Shown: piece after piece, positions 37,804 through 51,191 of the stretch | Position numbering within the stretch: the stretch's first letter is position 1 | How the letters are laid out: each line of letters opens with the position of its first letter | Source: Drosophila miranda | Taxonomy: Eukaryota > Arthropoda > Insecta > Diptera > Drosophilidae | Direction: 5' to 3' | NCBI RefSeq assembly: GCF_003369915.1 | Contig: NW_022881603.1 | Location: 6,121,249 to 6,185,248, forward strand | Length of the DNA: 64,000 nucleotides | The notes under the pieces: model-generated | Databases searched by the model: none | Told to the model about the DNA's origin: nothing | The model's input: the letters and a program-made list of their open reading frames with translations, nothing else | Made by a program: the position numbers and the translations under genes

Positions 37804-38822
37804 ACGAGGGGGAACGTTGTGAGTTGCTGCGGACACCGCAACTCTAGAGTTATACCCGATACTAAGTCAGTATGGCTCTCCTCAGGCAGACGCCGCTAAT
37901 ATTAAACGACACGACAAAGAGTGCGTGCGAGAGAGACAGAAAATCAGTCTGAGCGTGACGTCGGGCGCTGCGTAGCCACTGCAAATTGTCTCGAATGTGC
38001 AATATTGTGGATGCAACAGATTTTCGTCCTTTGTGTGGGCGAAAGGGGGTGGGGTGAAATTTTGAGATACACGTTTTATAGTAAGATCTAACAGGAGTGC
38101 GGATACCAAATTTGGTTACTCTAGCCTTAATAGTCTCTGAGATTTTTGAATATCCCCAGATTTTCGTCCTTTGCGGGGCGGAAGGGGGTGTGGCGAAATT
38201 TTGAAACAAACTCGTCTCGGTCCGATATATTAGGAGTGTGAATACCAAATTTGGTTGCTCTAGCTTTTGTAGTCTCTGAGATCTAGGCGCTAATGTTTTA
38301 CTCTAAGCAAAGCCGCCTATGCTACGTGTGTGTTAGAGAGAGACAGGGCGAGAAAAAATGAAATTGTTTTCTTGATGCTGGCTATAATAATAATACGATC
38401 CAATTCAGATTCCTCAGTCTTAAAGATATGGTCATTCTCTACAATTCTACGTTTTTGGTTTTCTCATATCTTTTAAAATGTGGAAGCCACAGATTTTCGT
38501 CTTTTGTGGGGGCGGAAGTGGGCGGGGCGAAGTTTTGAAATATTTTTGTAGCAGTGACATATCACAGAAGTCTGGGTCCAAAACATCGTTGCTCTAGCTC
38601 TTATAGTCTTTGAGCACTAGGCGCTGAAGGGGACGGACAGACGGACGGACGGACAGACGGACAGACGGACAGACAGACAGGGCTCAATCGACTCGGCTAT
38701 TGATGCTGATCAAGAATATATATACTTTATGGGGTCGGAAACGATTCCTTCTGGACGTTACACACATCCACTTTTACCACAAATCTAATATACCCAAATA
38801 CTCATTTTGAGTATCGGGTATA
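37804..38822 (+). repeat. Array unit, type B copy 1
   Basis: 1019 bases. Diagnosed by a deletion of about 93 bases that joins GCAAATTG directly to TCTCGAATGTG (near 37988). The same deletion is in the units at 41951 and 45461. Confidence 0.9.
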
Positions 38823-39936
38823 ACGAGGGGGAACGTTGTGAGTTGCTGCGGACACCGCTACTCTACAGTTATACCCGATACTAAGTCAGTATGGCTCTCC
38901 TCCGGCAGACGCCGCTAATATTAAACGACACGACAAAGAGTGCGTGCGAGAGAGACAGAAAATCAGTCTGAGCGTGACGTCGGGCGCTGCGTAGCCACTG
39001 CAAATTGATTTGTTCCTATTGGCTATAAAAATGATCTGATCTGATCCAGATTCAGCAATCTGATAGATATGGTCATTATCTATGATTCTGAGTTTTTAGT
39101 TGTCTCGAATGTGCAATATTGTGGATGCAACAGATTTTCGTCCTTTGTGTGGGCGGAAGGGGGTGGGGTGAAATTTTGAGATACACGTTTTATAGTAAGA
39201 TCTAACAGGAGTGCGGATACCAAATTTGGTTACTCTAGCCTTAATAGTCTCTGAGATTTTTGAATATCCCCAGATTTTCGTCCTTTGCGGGGGCGGAAGG
39301 GGGTGTGGCGAAATTTTGAAACAAACTCGTCTCGGTCCGATATATTAGGAGTGTGAATACCAAATTTGGTTGCTCTAGCTTTTGTAGTCTCTGAGATCTA
39401 GGCGCTAATGTTTTACTCTAAGCAAAGCCGCCTATGCTACGTGTGTGTTAGAGAGAGACAGGGCGAGAAAAAATGAAATTGTTTTCTTGATGCTGGCTAT
39501 AATAATAATACGATCCAATTCAGATTCCTCAGTCTTAAAGATATGGTCATTCTCTACAATTCTACGTTTTTGGTTTTCTCATATCTTTAAAATTGTGGAT
39601 GCCACAGATTTTCGTCCTTTGTGGGGGCGGAAGTGGGCGGGGCGAAGTTTTGAAATATTTTTGTAGCAGTGACATATCACAGAAGTCTGGGTCCAAAACA
39701 TCGTTGCTCTAGCTCTTATAGTCTTTGAGCACTAGGCGCTGAAGGGGACGGACAGACGGACGGACGGACAGACGGACAGACGGACAGACAGACAGGGCTC
39801 AATCGACTCGGCTATTGATGCTGATCAAGAATATATATACTTTATGGGGTCGGAAACGATTCCTTCTGGACGTTACACACATCCACTTTTACCACAAATC
39901 TAATATACCCCAATACTCATTTTGAGTATCGGGTAT
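38823..39936 (+). repeat. Array unit, type C copy 1
   Basis: 1114 bases. Diagnosed by GATTCTGAGTTTTTAGTTG near 39084, shared with the units at 42971 and 46496. Confidence 0.9.
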
Positions 39937-41058
39937 AACGAGGGGGAACGTTGTGAGGTTCTGCGGGGACCGCAACTCTACATTTATACCCGATACTTAG
40001 TCAGTAAGGCTCTCCTCCGGCAGACGCCGCTAATATTGAACGACACGACAAAGAGGGCGTGCGAGAGAGACAGAAAATCAGTCTGAGCGTGACGTTGGGC
40101 GCTGCGTAGCCAGTGCAAATTGATTTGTTCCTTTTGGCTATAAAAATTATCTGATCTGATCCAGATTCAGCAACCTGAAAGATATGATCATTATCTATGA
40201 TTCTGCGTTTTTAGTTTTCTCGTATCTCCAAAATTGTGGATGCCACAGATTTTCGTCTTTTGGGGGGCGGAAGGGGGTGGGGCGAAATTAAGAGATATAA
40301 GTTTTATAGTAAGATCTAACAGGAGTGCGGATACCAAATTTGGTTACTCTAGCCTTAATAGTCTCTGAGATTTTTGAATATCCCCAGATTTTCGTCCTTT
40401 GCGGGGGCGGAAGGGGTGTGGCGAAATTTTGAAACAAACTCGTCTCGGCCCGATATATTAGGAGTGTGGATACCAAATTTGGTTGCTCTAGCTTTTATAG
40501 TCTCTGAGATCTAGGCGCTAATGTTTTACTCTAAGCAAAGACGGCTATGCTACGTGTGTGTTAGAGAGAGACAGGGCGAGAAAAAATGAAATTGTTTTCT
40601 TGCTGCTGGCTATAATAATAATACGATCTTATTCAAATTCTGCAGTCTAAAAGATATGGTCATTCTCTACGATTCTGCGCTTTTGGTTTTCTCGTATCTT
40701 TAAAATTGTGGATGCCACAGATTTTTGTCTTTTGTGGGGGTGGAAGTGGGCGGGCCGAAGTTTTGAAGTATTTTTGTAGCAGTGACATATCACAGAAGTC
40801 TGGATCAAAAACATCGTTGCTCTAGCTTTTATAGTCTTTGAGCACTAGGCGCTAATAGGGACGGACAGACGGACAGACGGACGGACGGACAGACGGACAG
40901 ACGGACAGACAGACATGGCTCAATCGACTCGGCTATTGATGCTGATCAAGAATATACATACTTTATGGGGTCGGAAACGATTCCTTCTGGACGTTACACA
41001 CATCCACTTTTACCACAAATCTAATATACCCCAATACTCATTTTGAGTATCGGGTATA
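39937..41058 (+). repeat. Array unit, type A copy 1
   Basis: Diagnosed by CAACCTGAAAGATATGATC near 40171 and an AAGAGATATAAG variant near 40290, shared with the units at 44085 and 47610. Confidence 0.9.
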
Positions 41059-41308
41059 AAAATGCGGAGCGCAAAACAAAAACGCGTCTGATCACTACGA
41101 AAGAGAACGAACGAACCTGTATATGAATCTGTATCTGCTTGAGTCAACACAAAGCCGCAAAAGTGGATAGCTAGCTGGTACGCCACACAACACCACACAT
41201 TAATTGCAGTACACCGAAAGCTTGAAATTGAGCCACATTCCAGATTCCAGCACTGCTTGAGTTGGCCAACAAGGTTGCCAAGGATGATTATACCAATTAT
41301 ACAATAGA
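41059..41308. repeat. Non-unit spacer, copy 1
   Basis: About 250 bases that are not part of the 1.1-kb unit (from AAATGCGGAGCGC to ATACAATAGA). They recur almost unchanged at 45211-45460. Probably captured flanking DNA. No gene recognised. Confidence 0.85.
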
Positions 41309-41950
41309 ACGAGGGGGAACGTTGTGAGTTGCTGCGGACACCGCAACACTACAGTTATACCCGATACTTAGTCAGTATGGCTCTCCTCCGGCAGACGCCG
41401 CTAATATTGAACGACACGACAAAGAGTGCGTGCGAGAGAGACTGAAAATCAGTCTGAGCGTGACGTCGGGCGCTGCGTAGCCACTGCAAATAGATTTGTT
41501 CCTTTTGGCTACAAAAATGATCCGATCTGATCCAGATTCAGCAACCGGATAGACATGATCATTATCTATGATTCCGCGTTTTTTAGTTTTCTCGTATCCT
41601 CAATATTGTGGATGCAACAGACTTTCGACTTTTGTGGGGGCGGAATGGGGTGGGGCAAAGTTTTGAAATATACTTGTAGCAGTGACATATCACAGAAGTC
41701 CGGATATAAAACGTCGTTGCTCTAGCTCTTATAGTCTTTGAGCACTAGGCGCTGAAGGGGACGGACAGACGGACGGACGGACAGACGGACAGACAGACAG
41801 ACAGACAGGGCTCAATCGACTCGGCTATTGATGCTGATCAAGAATATATATACTTTATGGGGTCGGAAACGATTCCTTCTGGACGTTACACACGTCCATT
41901 TTCACCACAAATCTAATATACCCCAATACTCATTTTGAGTATCGGGTATA
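41309..41950 (+). repeat. Short array unit with internal deletion (type D)
   Basis: 642 bases. The first TTTTCG...GGGGCGGAA module passes directly into the third module's continuation (GCAAAGTTTTGAAATA), removing about 470 bases. Absent from the equivalent place in the second higher-order repeat. Confidence 0.88.
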
Positions 41951-42970
41951 ACGAGGGGGAACGTTTTGAGTTGCTGCGGACACCGCAACTCTACAGTTAT
42001 ACCCGATACTAAGTCAGTATGGCTCTCCTCCGGCAGACGCCGCTAATATTAAACGACACGACAAAGAGTGCGTGCGAGAGAGACAGAAAATCAGTCTGAG
42101 CGTGACGTCGGGCGCTGCGTAGCCACTGCAAATTGTCTCGAATGTGCAATATTGTGGATGCAACAGATTTTCGTCCTTTGTGTGGGCGGAAGGGGGTGGG
42201 GTGAAATTTTGAGATACACGTTTTATAGTAAGATCTAACAGGAGTGCGGATACCAAATTTGGTTACTCTAGCCTTAATAGTCTCTGAGATTTTTGAATAT
42301 CCCCAGATTTTCGTCCTTTGCGGGGGCGGAAGGGGGTGTGGCGAAATTTTGAAACAAACTCGTCTCGGTCCGATATATTAGGAGTGTGAATACCAAATTT
42401 GGTTGCTCTAGCTTTTGTAGTCTCTGAGATCTAGGCGCTAATGTTTTACTCTAAGCAAAGCCGCCTATGCTACGTGTGTGTTAGAGAGAGCCAGGGCGAG
42501 AAAAAATGAAATTGTTTTCTTGATGCTGGCTATAATAATAATACGATCCAATTCAGATTCCTGAGTCTTAAAGATATGGTCATTCTCTACAATTCTACGT
42601 TTTTGGTTTTCTCATATCTTTAAAATTGTGGATGCCACAGATTTTCGTCCTTTGTGGGAGCGGAAGTGGGCGGGGCGAAGTTTTGAAATATTTTTGTAGC
42701 AGTGACATATCACAGAAGTCTGGGTCCAAAACATCGTTGCTCTAGCTTTTATAGTCTTTGAGCACTAGGCGCTGAAGGGGACGGACAGACGGACGGACGG
42801 ACAGACGGACAGACGGACAGACAGACAGGGCTCAATCGACTCGGCTATTGATGCTGATCAAGAATATATATACTTTATGGGGTCGGAAACGATTCCTTCT
42901 GGACGTTACACACATCCACTTTTACCACAAATCTAATATACCCCAATACTCATTTTGAGTATCGGGTATA
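41951..42970 (+). repeat. Array unit, type B copy 2
   Basis: 1020 bases with the type-B deletion near 42135. Nearly identical to 37804-38822. Confidence 0.9.
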
Positions 42971-44084
42971 ACGAGGGGGAACGTTGTGAGTTGCTGCGGA
43001 CACCGCAACTCTACAGTTATACCCGATACTAAGTCAGTATGGCTCTCCTCCGGCAGACGCCGCTAATATTAAACGACACGACAAAGAGTGCGCGCGAGAG
43101 AGACAGAAAATCAGTCTGAGCGTGACGTCGGGCGCTGCGTAGCCACTGCAAATTGATTTGTTCCTATTGGCTATAAAAATGATCTGATCTGATCCAGATT
43201 CAGCAATCTGATAGATATGGTCATTATCTATGATTCTGAGTTTTTAGTTGTCTCGAATGTGTAATATTGTGGATGCAACAGATTTTGTCCTTTGTGTGGG
43301 CGGAAAGGGGTGGGGTGAAATTTTGAGATACACGTTTTATAGTAAGATCTAACAGGAGTGCGGATACCAAATTTGGTTACTCTAGCCTTAATAGTCTCTG
43401 AGATTTTTGAATATCCCCAGATTTTCGTCCTTTGCGGGGGCGGAAGGGGGTGTGGCGAAATTTTGAAACAAACTCGTCTCGGTCCGATATATTAGGAGTG
43501 TGAATACCAAATTTGGTTGCTCTAGCTTTTGTAGTCTCTGAGATCTAGGCGCTAATGTTTTACTCTAAGCAAAGCCGCCTATGCTACGTGTGTGTTAGAG
43601 AGAGACAGGGCGAGAAAAAATGAAATTGTTTTCTTGATGCTGGCTATAATAATAATACGATCCAATTCAGATTCCTGAGTCTTAAAGATATGGTCATTCT
43701 CTACAATTCTACGTTTTTGGTTTTCTCATATCCTTAAAATTGTGGATGCCACAGATTTTCGTCCTTTGTGGGGGCGGAAGTGGGCGGGGCGAAGTTTTGA
43801 AATATTTTTGTAGCAGTGACATATCACAGAAGTCTGGGTCCAAAACATCGTTGCTCTAGCTCTTATAGTCTTTGAGCACTAGGCGCTGAAGGGGACGGAC
43901 AGACGGACGGACGGACAGACGGACAGACGGACAGACAGACAGGGCTCAATCGACTCGGCTATTGATGCTGATCAAGAATATATATACTTTATGGGGTCGG
44001 AAACGATTCCTTCTGGACGTTACACACATCCACTTTTACCACAAATCTAATATACCCCAATACTCATTTTGAGTATCGGGTATA
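42971..44084 (+). repeat. Array unit, type C copy 2
   Basis: 1114 bases with the type-C marker near 43231. Nearly identical to 38823-39936. Confidence 0.9.
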
Positions 44085-45210
44085 ACGAGGGGGAACGTTG
44101 TGAGTTGCTGCGGAGACCGCAACTCTACATTTATACCCGATACTTAGTCAGTAAGGCTCTCCTCCGGCAGACGCCGCTAATATTGAACGACACGACAAAG
44201 AGTGCGTGCGAGAGAGACAGAAAATCAGTCTGAGCGTGACGTCGGGCGCTGCGTTTAGCCAGTGCAAATTGATTTGTTCCTTTTGGCTATAAAAATTATC
44301 TGATCTGATCCAGATTCAGCAACCTGAAAGATATGATCATTATCTATGATTCTGCGTTTTTAGTTTTCTCGTATCTCCAAAATTGTGGATGCCACAGATT
44401 TTCGTCTTTTGGGGGGCGGAAGGGGGTGGGGCGAAATAAAGAGATATAAGTTTTATAGTAAGATCTAACAGGAGTGCGGATACCAAATTTGGTTACTCTA
44501 GCCTTAATAGTCTCTGAGATTTTTGAATATCCCCAGATTTTCGTCCTTTGCGGGGGCGGAAGGGGGTGTGGCGAAATTTTGAAACAAACTCGTCTCGGTC
44601 CGATATATTAGGAGTGTGGATACCAAATTTGGTTGCTCTAGCTTTTATAGTCTCTGAGATCTAGGCGCTAATGTTTAACTCTAAGCAAAGCCGGCTATGC
44701 TACGTGTGTGTTAGAGAGAGACAGGGCGAGAAAAAATGAAATTGTTTTCTTGATGCTGGCTATAATAATAATACGATCTTATTCAAATTCTGCAGTCTAA
44801 AAGATATGGTCATTCTCTACGATTCTGCGCTTTTGGTTTTCTCGTATCTTTAAAATTGTGGATGCCACAGATTTTTGTCTTTTGTGGGGGCGGAAGTGGG
44901 CGGGCCGAAGTTTTGAAGTATTTTTGTAGCAGTGACATATCACAGAAGTCTGGATCAAAAACATCGTTGCTCTAGCTTTTATAGTCTTTGAGCACTAGGC
45001 GCTAATAGGGACGGACAGACGGACAGACGGACGGACGGACAGACGGACAGACGGACAGACAGACATGGCTCAATCGACTCGGCTATTGATGCTGATCAAG
45101 AATATATATATACTTTATGGGGTCGGAAACGATTCCTTCTGGACGTTACACACATCCACTTTTACCACAAATCTAATATACCCCAATACTCATTTTGAGT
45201 ATCGGGTATA
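44085..45210 (+). repeat. Array unit, type A copy 2
   Basis: Type-A markers near 44323 and 44440. Followed by the second spacer copy. Confidence 0.9.
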
Positions 45211-45460
45211 AAAATGCGGAGCGCAAAACAAAAACGCGTCTGATCACTACGAAAGAGAACGAACGAACCTGTATATGAATCTGTATCTGCTTGAGTCAAC
45301 ACAAAGCCGCAAAAGTGGATAGCTAGCTGGTACGCCACACAACACCACACATTAATTGCAGTACACCGAAAGCTTGAAATTGAGCCACATTCCAGATTCC
45401 AGCACTGCTTGAGTTGGCCAACAAGGTTGCCAAGGATGATTATACCAATTATACAATAGA
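45211..45460. repeat. Non-unit spacer, copy 2
   Basis: Near-perfect copy of 41059-41308, directly followed by a type-B unit instead of the short type-D unit. Confidence 0.85.
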
Positions 45461-46495
45461 ACGAGGGGGAACGTTGTGAGTTGCTGCGGACACCGCAACT
45501 CTACAGTTATACCCGATACTAAGTCAGTATGGCTCTCCTCCGGCAGACGCCGCTAATATTAAACGACACGACAAAGAGTGCGTGCGAGAGAGACAGAAAA
45601 TCAGTCTGAGCGTGACGTCGGGCGCTGCGTAGCCACTTCAAATTGTCTCGAATGTGCAATATTGTGGATGCAACAGATTTTCGTCCTTTGTGTGGGCGGA
45701 AGGGGGTGGGGGGAAATTTTGAGATACACGTTTTATAGTAAGATCTAACAGGAGTGCGGATACCAAATTTGGTTACTCTAGCCTTAATAGTCTCTGAGAT
45801 TTTTGAATATCCCCAGATTTTCGTCTTTTGCGGGGGCGGAAGGGGGTGTGGCGAAATTTTGAAACAAACTCGTCTCGGTCCGATATATTAGGAGTGTGAA
45901 TACCAAATTTGGTTGCTCTAGCTTTTGTAGTCTCTGAGATCTAGGCGCTAATGTTTTACTCTAAGCAAGGCCGCCTATGCTACGTGTGTGTTAGAGAGAG
46001 ACAGGGCGAGAAAAAATGAAATTGTTTTCTTGATGCTGGCTATAATAATAATACGATCCAATTCAGATTCCTGAGTCTTAAAGATATGGTCATTCTCTAC
46101 AATTCTACGTTTTTGGTTTTCTCATATCTTTAAAATTGTGGATGCCACAGATTTTCGTCCTTTGTGGGAGCGGAAGGGGGCGGGGCGAAGTTTTGAAATA
46201 TTTTTGTAGCAGTGACATATCACAGAAGTCTGGGTCCAAAACATCGTTGCTCTAGCTTTTATAGTCTTTGAGCACTAGGCGCTGAAGGGGACCGACAGAC
46301 GGACGGACCGACAGACGGACAGACGGACAGACGGACAGACAGACAGGGCTCAATCGACTCGGCTATTGATGCTGATCAAGAATATATATACTTTATGGGG
46401 TCGGAAACGATTCCTTCTGGACGTTACACACATCCACTTTTACCACAAATCTAATATACCCCAATACTCATTTTGAGTATCGGGTATAAAAAAAA
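45461..46495 (+). repeat. Array unit, type B copy 3
   Basis: Type-B deletion near 45650. Ends with an extra A-run (46489-46495) before the next unit. Confidence 0.88.
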
Positions 46496-47609
46496 ACGAG
46501 GTAGAACGTTGTGAGTTGCTGCGGACACCGCAACTCTACAGTTATACCCGATACTAAGTCAGTATGGCTCTCCTCCGGCAGACGCCGCTAATATTAAACG
46601 ACACGACAAAGAGTGCGTGCGAGAGAGACAGAAAATCAGTCTGAGCGTGACGTCGGGCGCTGCGTAGCCACTGCAAATTGATTTGTTCCTATTGGCTATA
46701 AAAATGATCTGATCTGATCCAGATTCAGCAATCTGATAGATATGGTCATTATCTATGATTCTGAGTTTTTAGTTGTCTCGAATGTGTAATATTGTGGATG
46801 CAACAGATTTTCGTCCTTTGTGTGGGCGGAAGGGGGTGGGGTGAAATTTTGAGATACACGTTTTATAGTAAGATCTAACAGGAGTGCGGATACCAAATTT
46901 GGTTACTCTAGCCTTAATAGTCTCTGAGATTTTTGAATATCCCCAGATTTTCGTCCTTTGCGGGGGCGGAAGGGGGTGTGGCGAAATTTTGAAACAAACT
47001 CGTCTCGGTCCGATATATTAGGAGTGTGAATACCAAATTTGGTTGCTCTAGCTTTTGTAGTCTCTGAGATCTAGGCGCTAATGTTTTACTCTAAGCAAGG
47101 CCGCCTATGCTACGTGTGTGTTAGAGAGAGACAGGGCGAGAAAAAATGAAATTGTTTTCTTGATGCTGGCTATAATAATAATACGATCCAATTCAGATTC
47201 CTCAGTCTTAAAGATATGGTCATTCTCTACAATTCTACGTTTTTGGTTTTCTCATATCTTTAAAATTGTGGATGCCACAGATTTTCGTCCTTTGTGGGGG
47301 CGGAAGTGGGCGGGGCGAAGGTTTGAAATATTTTTGTAGCAGCGACATATCACAGAAGTCTGGGTCCAAAACATCGTTGCTCTAGCTCTTATAGTCTTTG
47401 AGCACTAGGCGCTGAAGGGACGGACAGGCGGACGGTCGGACAGACGGACAGACGGCAAGACAGACAGGGCTCAATCGCCTCGGCTATTGATGCTGATCAA
47501 GAATATATATACTTTATGGGGTCGGAAACGATTCCTTCTGGACGTTACACACATCCACTTTTACCACAAATCTAATATACCCCAATACTCATTTTGAGTA
47601 TCGGGTATA
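46496..47609 (+). repeat. Array unit, type C copy 3
   Basis: Type-C marker near 46760. The terminal GACG tract (47417-47465) is degraded compared with other copies. Confidence 0.88.
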
Positions 47610-48739
47610 ACGAGGGGGAACGTTGTGAGTTGATGAGGAGACCGCAACTCTACATTTATACCCGATACTTAGTCAGTAAGGCTCTCCTCCGGCAGACGCC
47701 GCTAATATTGAACGACACGACAAAGAGTGCGTGCGAGAGAGACAGAAAATCAGTCTGAGCGTGACGTCGGGCGCTGCGTAGCCAGTGCAAATTGATTTGT
47801 TCCTTTTGGCTATAAAAATTATCTGATCTGATCCAGATTCAGCAACCTGAAAGATATGATCATTATCTATGATTCTGCGTTTTTAGTTTTCTCGTATCTC
47901 CAAAATTGTGGATGCCACAGATTTTCGTCATTTGGGTGGCGGAAGGGGGTGGGGCGAAATTAAGAGATATAAGTTTTATAGTAAGATCTAACAGGAGTGC
48001 GGATACCAAATTTGGTTACTCTAGCCTTAATAGTCTCTGAGATTTTTGAATATCCCCAGATTTTCGTCCTTCGAACCGGGGGCAGGGGGTGTGGCGAAAT
48101 TTTGAAACAAATTCGTCTCGGTCCGATATATTAGGAGTGTGGATACCAAATTTGGTTGCTCTAGCTTTTATAGTCTCTGAGATCTAGGCGCTAATGTTTT
48201 ACTCTAAGCAAAGCCGGCTATGCTACGTGTGTGTTAGAGAGAGACAGGGCGAGAAAAAATGAAATTGTTTTCTTGATGCTGGCTATAATAATAATACGAT
48301 CTTATTCAAATTCTGCAGTCTAAAAGATATGGTCATTCTCTACGATTCTGCGCTTTTGGTTTTCTTGTATCTTTAAAATTGTGGATGCCACAGTTTTTTG
48401 TCTTTTGTGGGGGCGGAAGTGGGCGGGGCGAAGTTTTGAAGTATTTTTGTAGCAGTGACATATCACAGAAGTCTGGATCCAAAACATCGTTGCTCTAGCT
48501 CTTATAGTCTTTGAGCACTAGGCGCTAATAGGGACGGACAGACGGACAGACGGACGGACGGACAGACGGACAGAAGGATAGACGGACAGACAGACATGGC
48601 TCAATCGACTCGGCTATTGATGCTGATCAAGAATATATATACTTTATGGGGTCGGAAACGATTCCTTCTGGACGTTACACACATCCACTTTTACCACAAA
48701 TCTAATATACCCCAATACTCATTTTGAGTATCGGGTATA
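47610..48739 (+). repeat. Array unit, type A copy 3
   Basis: Type-A markers near 47843 and 47960. Lacks the 250-base spacer that follows the other two type-A units. The second module carries a local rearrangement (CCTTCGAACCGGGGG near 48068). Confidence 0.88.
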
Positions 48740-49457
48740 ACGAGGGGGAACGTTGTGAGTTGCTGCGGAGACCGCAACTCTACATTTATACCCGATACTT
48801 AGTCAGTAAGGCTCTCCTCCGGCAGACGCCGCTAATATTGAACGACACGACAAAGAGTGCGTGCGAGAGAGACAGAAAATCAGTCTGAGCGTGACGTCGG
48901 GCGCTGCGTAGCCACTGCAAATTGATTTGTTCCAATTGGCTATAAAAATGATCTGATCTGATCCAGATTCAGCAATCTGATAGATATGGTCATTATCTAT
49001 GATTCTGCGTTTTTAGTTTTCTCGAATGTGCAATATTGTGGATGCAACAGATTTTCGTCTTTTGTGGGGGCGGAAGGGGGCGGGGCGAAATTTTGAGATA
49101 TACGTTTTATAGTGAGATCTAACAAAAGTGCGGATACCAAATTTGGTTACTCTAGCTTTAATAGTCTCTGATATTTGTGGATGCCCCAGATTTTCGTCCT
49201 TTGCGGGGGCGGAAGGGGGTGTGGCGAAATTTGGACACGATATCACAGGAGTGTGGATAACAAATTTGGTTGCTCTGGCTCTTATAGGTTCTGAGATCCT
49301 TGAACTCATATTTTGCAATTGACAAAACCGACCATGAAACCTGTGTGTTAGAGAGAGACAGAGCGAGAAAGAATGAAATTGTTTTCTTGATTCTGGCTAT
49401 AATCATTATACGATCTGGTTAAGATTTTGCACTGTAGAAGATATGGTCATCCTCACC
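48740..49457 (+). repeat. Truncated array unit
   Basis: Starts normally but stops at GGTCATCCTCACC (49457), losing the third module, the GACG tract and the palindromic end. The next unit lacks its first 25-30 bases, so a deletion has fused two units. Confidence 0.85.
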
Positions 49458-50088
49458 TGCGGACACCGCAACTCTACGGTTATACCCGATACTAAGTCAG
49501 TATGGCTCTCCTCCGGCAGACGTCGCTAATATTAAACGACACGACAAGGAGTGCGTGCGAGAGAGACAGAAAATCAGTCTGAGCGTGACGTCGGGCGCTG
49601 CGTAGCCACTGCAAATTGATTTGTTCCTATTGGCTATAAAAATGATCTGATCTGATCCAGATTCAGCAATCTGATAGATATGGTCATTATCTATGATTCT
49701 GCGTTTTTAGTTTTCTCGAATGTGCAATATTGTGGATGCAACAGATTTTCGTCCTTTGTGGGGGCGGAAGTGGGCGGGGCGAAGTTTTGAAATATTTTTG
49801 TAGCAGTGACATCACAGAAGTCTGGGTCCAAAACATCGTTGCTCTAGCTCTTATAGTCTTTGAGCACTAGGCGCTGAAGGGGACGGACAGACGGACGGAC
49901 GGACAGACGGACAGACGGACAGACAGACAGACAGACAGGGCCCAATCGACTCGGCTATTGATGCTGATCAAGAATATATATACTTTATGGGGTCGGAAAC
50001 GATTCCTTCTGGACGTTACACACATCCACTTTTACCACAAATCTAATATACCCCAATACTCATTTTGAGTATCGGGTATAAAAAAAAA
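49458..50088 (+). repeat. Array unit with module 1-3 fusion
   Basis: Begins inside the terminal hairpin (TGCGGACACCGCAACTC). Module 1 passes straight into module 3 (GGAAGTGGGCGGGG near 49764), so the middle of the unit is gone. It ends with an A-run before the next unit. Confidence 0.85.
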
Positions 50089-51191
50089 TGAGGGGGAACG
50101 TTGTGAGTTGCTGCGGACACCGCAACTCTACGGTTATACCCGATACTAAGTCAGTACGGCTCTCCTCCGGCAGACGCCGCTAATATTAAACGACACGACA
50201 AAGAGTGCGTGCGAGAGAGACAGAAAATCAGTCTGAGCGTGACGTCGACAAATTGATTTGTTCCTATTGGCTATAAAAATGATCTGATCTGATCCAGATT
50301 CAGCAATCTGATAGATATGGTCCTTATCTATGATTCTGCGTTTTTAGTTTTCTCGAATGTGCAATATGTGGATGCAACAGATTTGCGTCCTTTGTGTGGG
50401 CGGAAGGGGGTGGGGCGAAATTTTGAGATACACGTTATATAGTAAGATTTAACAGGAGTGCGGATACCAAATTTGGTTACTCTAGCCATAATAGTCTCTG
50501 AGATTTGTGGATGCCCCAGATTTTCGTCCTTTGCGGGGGCGGAAGGGGGTGTGGCGAAATTTGGACACGAAACGGTCAAGGTCCGATATCACAGGAGTGT
50601 GGATAACAAATTTGGTTGCTCTGGCTCTTATAGGTTCTGAGATCCTTGAACTCATATTTTGCAATTGACAAAACCGACCATGAAACCTGTGTGTTAGAGA
50701 GAGACAGAGCGAGAAAGAATGAAATTGTTTTCTTGATTCTGGCCAAAATCATTATACGATCTGGTTCAGATTTTGCACTGTAGAAGATATGGTCATCCTC
50801 ACCGATTCTGCGTTTTTGGTTTTATCGTATCTTTAAAATTGTGGATGCCACAGATTTTCGTCTTTTGTGGGGGCGGAAGTGGGCGGGGCGAAGTTTTGAA
50901 ATATTTTTGTAGCAGTGACATATCACAGAAGTCTGGATCCAAAACATCGTTGCTCTAGCTCTTATAGTCTTTGAGCACTAGGCGCTGAAGGGGACGGACG
51001 GACGGACGGACGGACGGACGGACGGACGGACAGACGGACAGACAGACAGGGCTCAATCGACTCGGCTATTGATGCTGATCAAGAATATATATACTTTATG
51101 GGGTCGGAAACGATTCCTTCTGGACGTTACACACATCCACTTTTACCACAAATCTAATATACCCCAATACTCATTTTGAGTATCGGGTATA
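50089..51191 (+). repeat. Array unit (homogenised trio, member 1)
   Basis: About 1.10 kb. Type with GTCCGATATCACAGGAG and ACAAAACCGACCATG. Shares the rare variants GGTCCTTATC and ACGTTATATAGTAAG with the next unit. It lacks the GGCGCTGCGTAGCCACTG stretch near 50245. Confidence 0.88.
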
